Assembly (NCBI GenBank): GCA_020200675.1
Contig: JAIVIG010000383.1
Span: 1-7,822 of the forward strand
Source: Actinomycetota bacterium
Lineage (GTDB): Bacteria > Actinomycetota > Rubrobacteria > Rubrobacterales > Rubrobacteraceae
Direction of reading: 5' to 3'
DNA length: 7,822 nucleotides
A model generated the notes under the pieces. The model made no database searches, was not told where the DNA came from, and saw nothing but the letters and a program-made list of their open reading frames with translations. Positions 5,391-7,822 of this stretch are shown here, piece after piece. A program made the position numbers and the translations under genes. Positions within the stretch are counted from its first letter, which is position 1; each line of letters opens with the position of its first letter.

Positions 5391-6847
5391 GAGCACCGTC
5401 CTCGGCCTCCCGGCAACCGTCGCCGGAGCAGTCCCTCAGCGCCTCCAACCTCGCCTTCAAGCCCTCGACGAGGGTGGGGTCTGCAGTCTCGTAGACGTTC
5501 TCCAGCTCGTAGGGGTCGTTCGCAAGGTCGTAGAGCTCCTCCTCCCCGTTTTCGTACTCGACGTACTTGTGGGTTCCGGTCCTCACGGCCCTGAAGGGGC
5601 CCGGGTTGCCGGGACCGGCCTTGGGCACACCGCCGGACCCGGTCTTTCCCTCCTTGTCTTCGCCCGCTTTGTCTCCCTTGCCTTTGGCTTTCCCCTTCCC
5701 TTTGCCGCTCCCTCCGCCATCCTCTTCCGAGGGCAGCCTCTCCAGGAGTACGGCCGAGCGCCACGCAGCGGGTTCTTCGCCGCGTATCAGCGGCGTTAGA
5801 GAGCGGCCGTCGGACTCCCCGAACTCCCCTTCCAGCCCCGCGAGCTCTGCGAAGGTCGGGGCGAAATCCGTGTTCAGGGCAAGCTCTTGTACCTCCGATC
5901 CGGCGGGTACCCCCGGTCCTCGTACGAGAAGCGGGACGCGCGCCGACTCCTCGTACGGGCGATTCTTTGTGGAGTGTATACGGTGCTCGCCCTGGAACCA
6001 TCCGTTGTCGGAGGTGAAGACTATATAGGTGTTCTCCAGCTCCCCGGCCGCCTCCAACTCATCGACCAGCGAACCGACCATCTCGTCCACCGCCAGCATC
6101 GACTCCAGACGTTGCCGGTAGTAGGTCCTCCGGCGCCGCGCGCCGCACGAAGTCCGTGGCCTGCCCGGAGAGCACGTCGGTGTAGAAGTCCTCGGGCTCG
6201 CTACCGTAGGAGACCTCTTCGCCGTTCTCGTTGATACCGTAATCGTAGAGCTTCTGTTCGTTCAGCTTGCCGTACCACTCGTCCCAGCCCGGCGGGACGT
6301 AGGTCGGCCCCTCGTCCCCGGGGTACCCGTTGAGGTACTTGCCGAAGAAGGCAGTCCGGTAGCCTCCCTCTTGCAACCCGACGCCGATGGTGTTCTCCTC
6401 GTGCCCCTCGGAGAGGAACTTCTGGAAGCCTCCGTCCGGGGGCGCGTTGCCTAATACGCCGTGGTTGTGATCGTAGAGGCCGGTGAGGATGGTCGAACGC
6501 GAGGGGCAACACAGCGGGTGGCTGATGAAGGTGTTCTCGAAGTAAGCGCCCTCGTTCCTCAGCAGGGCGTTGATCTGGGGCATCTTCTGGACGGAAGCGT
6601 AGTCCAGATCGTCCGTGAGGACAAAGATAATGTTGGGTTGGTCGGCGGGTGCTTCCGCCGCCGCTTCTTCTTGGGTCGTGCCTGGCCCGGTAGAAGATTC
6701 GGTTTCGTCCCGGGTGGCCTCACCTGTCCCTCCCGAGCAGCCGGCGACGAGGAAGGCCGCCACGCAGGCCAGGAAGAGCCCGAGAAGCGCCCTCCTCGCC
6801 GGTGCGGAGGCCGCGGTCTCCGGGTTCGTAGGCGCCCCCCCGCTCAC
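5386..6847 (-). pseudogene. Lipoprotein sulfatase with internal deletion and frameshift
   Basis: The N-terminal part (6847 down to about 6125, 241 meaningful residues) has a lipobox LVAGC (33-37), the metal-binding start NIIFVLTDD (72-80), the formylglycine-type site C113-C-P-S-R (113-117) and GKYLNGY (169-175), all hallmarks of family S1 sulfatases, which remove sulfate from esters outside the cell. After FVRRAAPED the frame drifts into unrelated residues. The C-terminal part resumes in another frame at about 6123 with YYRQRLESMLAVDEMV, then TSDNG, GEHR and the closing ELYDLANDPYELEN region. Between the two, relatives carry a stretch with a conserved Pro-His-x-Pro segment that is absent here. 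So the gene seems to have lost several dozen codons, by a length not divisible by three. The GTG start overlaps the upstream stop (GTGA, 6844-6847), with GGGAG eight bases before it. An assembly error is the alternative. Confidence 0.82.
5599..5727 (-). other. Lys/Gly-rich low-complexity insert in the sulfatase
   Basis: About 43 codons read SGKGKGKAKGKGDKAGEDKEG and similar, between the RLPSEED and FRAVRTGTHKY segments. Ordinary sulfatases have a short loop here. The insert is probably a flexible, positively charged surface loop that expanded by slippage of the aaggg/aaagg-type DNA repeat. Confidence 0.6.
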
Positions 6848-7822
6848 GTTTCGAGCTCCCGCGCGAAGGAGAGGAGCGTCTTCGTGTCCGGGAACCGGTC
6901 CGATTCCGCGGACTCCGGGATGGTGGAGCCGGGATGCGGGAACCAGCTCATGACGACGTACTCATCCGGGCTTCCGTCCACGCTCGCGTACTGTCTGGGG
7001 GCATCGAGCACGTTGTCGTTCCAGGCCTCGTCCGACGCCTCGCCGCCCGTGCGGCTGGTGCAGATAAAGCCGAAGCGCGCCCCGATTTCTTCTTTCACGA
7101 AAGACTCCGCTTCCTTCACTCCCTCCCACGTGATCTTCGCGCCTTCCTGGGGATGCTCGTACGGACAATCGAGGTGTACGAAGCTCAGTTCCAGATCCTC
7201 TTCCGAGAGCGCGGCGACGAGCCGGCCGTAAGGTTCCCGGTAGTCGAGGCCCTTGGTCGGCAGAGCGTCGATGATCCCGACCTCCACGTCCGGGAGACGC
7301 TCCCGCGCGGTCTTCGCGTACTCCACCACGTCCTCGATCCGCTGCTGCATCGGATACTCCACGACCCGGCCCTCCTCCCGGAGCGGCTTCGACAGCACGC
7401 TTTGCAGGGCGACGTATCCTACCCGCCCGCCCATAGTCTCCAGCTTCTCTACCAGCGAGACCTCCCGCTCGATCCGCTCGTCGGCCGGCGTCGGGCGGGC
7501 GCGAAGAAAGTTCGCCCCTACCGCGTCTAGCGCGATCTCGACTCCAGACTCCTCCAGCACCGGCACGAAGTTCCGTTCGAGGAACGAGTCATCGAGGTCG
7601 TTCTCGGGGTTCAGCAGCGTGGTAGCCCGGACGTAGTAGACGTCGATGGCTTCCCTGGCACCCGCCCAGAGATCCGGCCGATAGAACTTCTCCTTGAAGT
7701 CCGGGGGCATCCCGCCGGCCATTCCCATGTTGTTGTCCTCGTACCAGAGACCGGCACTCGCCCGGGCCGTCGCATCCTCAGATCCGGCCTCGGAAGAATC
7801 CCTCCACCGGTCGGCGCACGCG
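6844..7822 (-). CDS. Probable lipoprotein of unknown function, partial at the 5' end
   Basis: The frame is open to the right edge, giving about 325 visible codons; the ATG at 7728 is internal because the 31 codons before it continue in frame and read as plausible protein (GLWYEDNN just before M). The first visible codons give A-C-A-D-R-W, which would suit a lipobox cysteine whose signal peptide lies outside the window. The rest alternates hydrophobic strands and helices (VEIALDAVGAN, VGYVALQS, VEVGIIDALP, LELSFVHLDCPY, RFGFICTSRT), like a beta/alpha barrel, with acidic residues at several strand ends; this would suit an extracellular hydrolase, but I recognise no family and no catalytic pair. 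Its stop overlaps the sulfatase start by GTGA, so the two were coupled and probably acted on the same extracellular substrate. Confidence 0.6.
   Translation of the reverse strand, partial: ACADRWRDSSEAGSEDATARASAGLWYEDNNMGMAGGMPPDFKEKFYRPDLWAGAREAIDVYYVRATTLLNPENDLDDSFLERNFVPVLEESGVEIALDAVGANFLRARPTPADERIEREVSLVEKLETMGGRVGYVALQSVLSKPLREEGRVVEYPMQQRIEDVVEYAKTARERLPDVEVGIIDALPTKGLDYREPYGRLVAALSEEDLELSFVHLDCPYEHPQEGAKITWEGVKEAESFVKEEIGARFGFICTSRTGGEASDEAWNDNVLDAPRQYASVDGSPDEYVVMSWFPHPGSTIPESAESDRFPDTKTLLSFARELET

Noticed and set aside
5567..6028. Plus-strand open frame opposite the sulfatase C-terminal part
   Set aside because: Pro/Ser/Leu-rich shadow of a clearly conserved sulfatase reading; no ribosome-binding site.

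Overview
The window is a high-GC bacterial chromosome segment. GC-rich codon use, GTG/TTG starts, frequent 4-base stop/start overlaps and the overall gene repertoire suggest an actinobacterium. My best guess is a Rubrobacter-like lineage, but that rests on general resemblance and no marker gene settles it. There are no rRNA or tRNA genes, CRISPR arrays or insertion sequences.

Left part (1-1752): a complete DEAD-box RNA helicase on the plus strand faces a small STAS-domain protein on the minus strand. The STAS protein lacks the serine that is normally phosphorylated. Between the STAS gene and the next gene is a 244-base divergent intergenic region with two adjacent perfect inverted repeats, a pair of 8-base direct repeats exactly 60 bases apart, and a weak candidate promoter.

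Centre (1997-3757): a compact plus-strand operon encodes an ECF-type sigma factor, a small cysteine-free protein resembling a zinc-less anti-sigma factor (start overlaps the sigma stop by GTGA), and a five-helix MscS-related membrane protein (ribosome-binding site overlaps the preceding stop). Sigma plus overlapping putative antagonist plus membrane channel suggests an envelope or osmotic stress module.

Then (3869-5354): a secreted, repeat-rich surface-type protein whose reading frame appears broken, leaving its C-terminal membrane segment in another frame. A hairpin with an all-T loop follows. Next comes a 29-codon mini-gene with a near-perfect Shine-Dalgarno sequence, whose stop overlaps (again GTGA) the start of a second copy of the anti-sigma-like gene. 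The two copies are the same length (115 aa) and identical at 95 positions by my hand count. The second copy has no sigma factor beside it.

Right part (5386-7822, minus strand): a lipoprotein gene running off the right edge overlaps by GTGA a lipoprotein sulfatase. The sulfatase looks like a pseudogene: N- and C-terminal halves are both well conserved but lie in different frames, and the stretch that normally joins them is missing. The most notable points are the duplicated orphan anti-sigma-like gene with its coupled mini-gene, the serine-less STAS protein beside the sigma operon, and the two damaged surface-protein genes.
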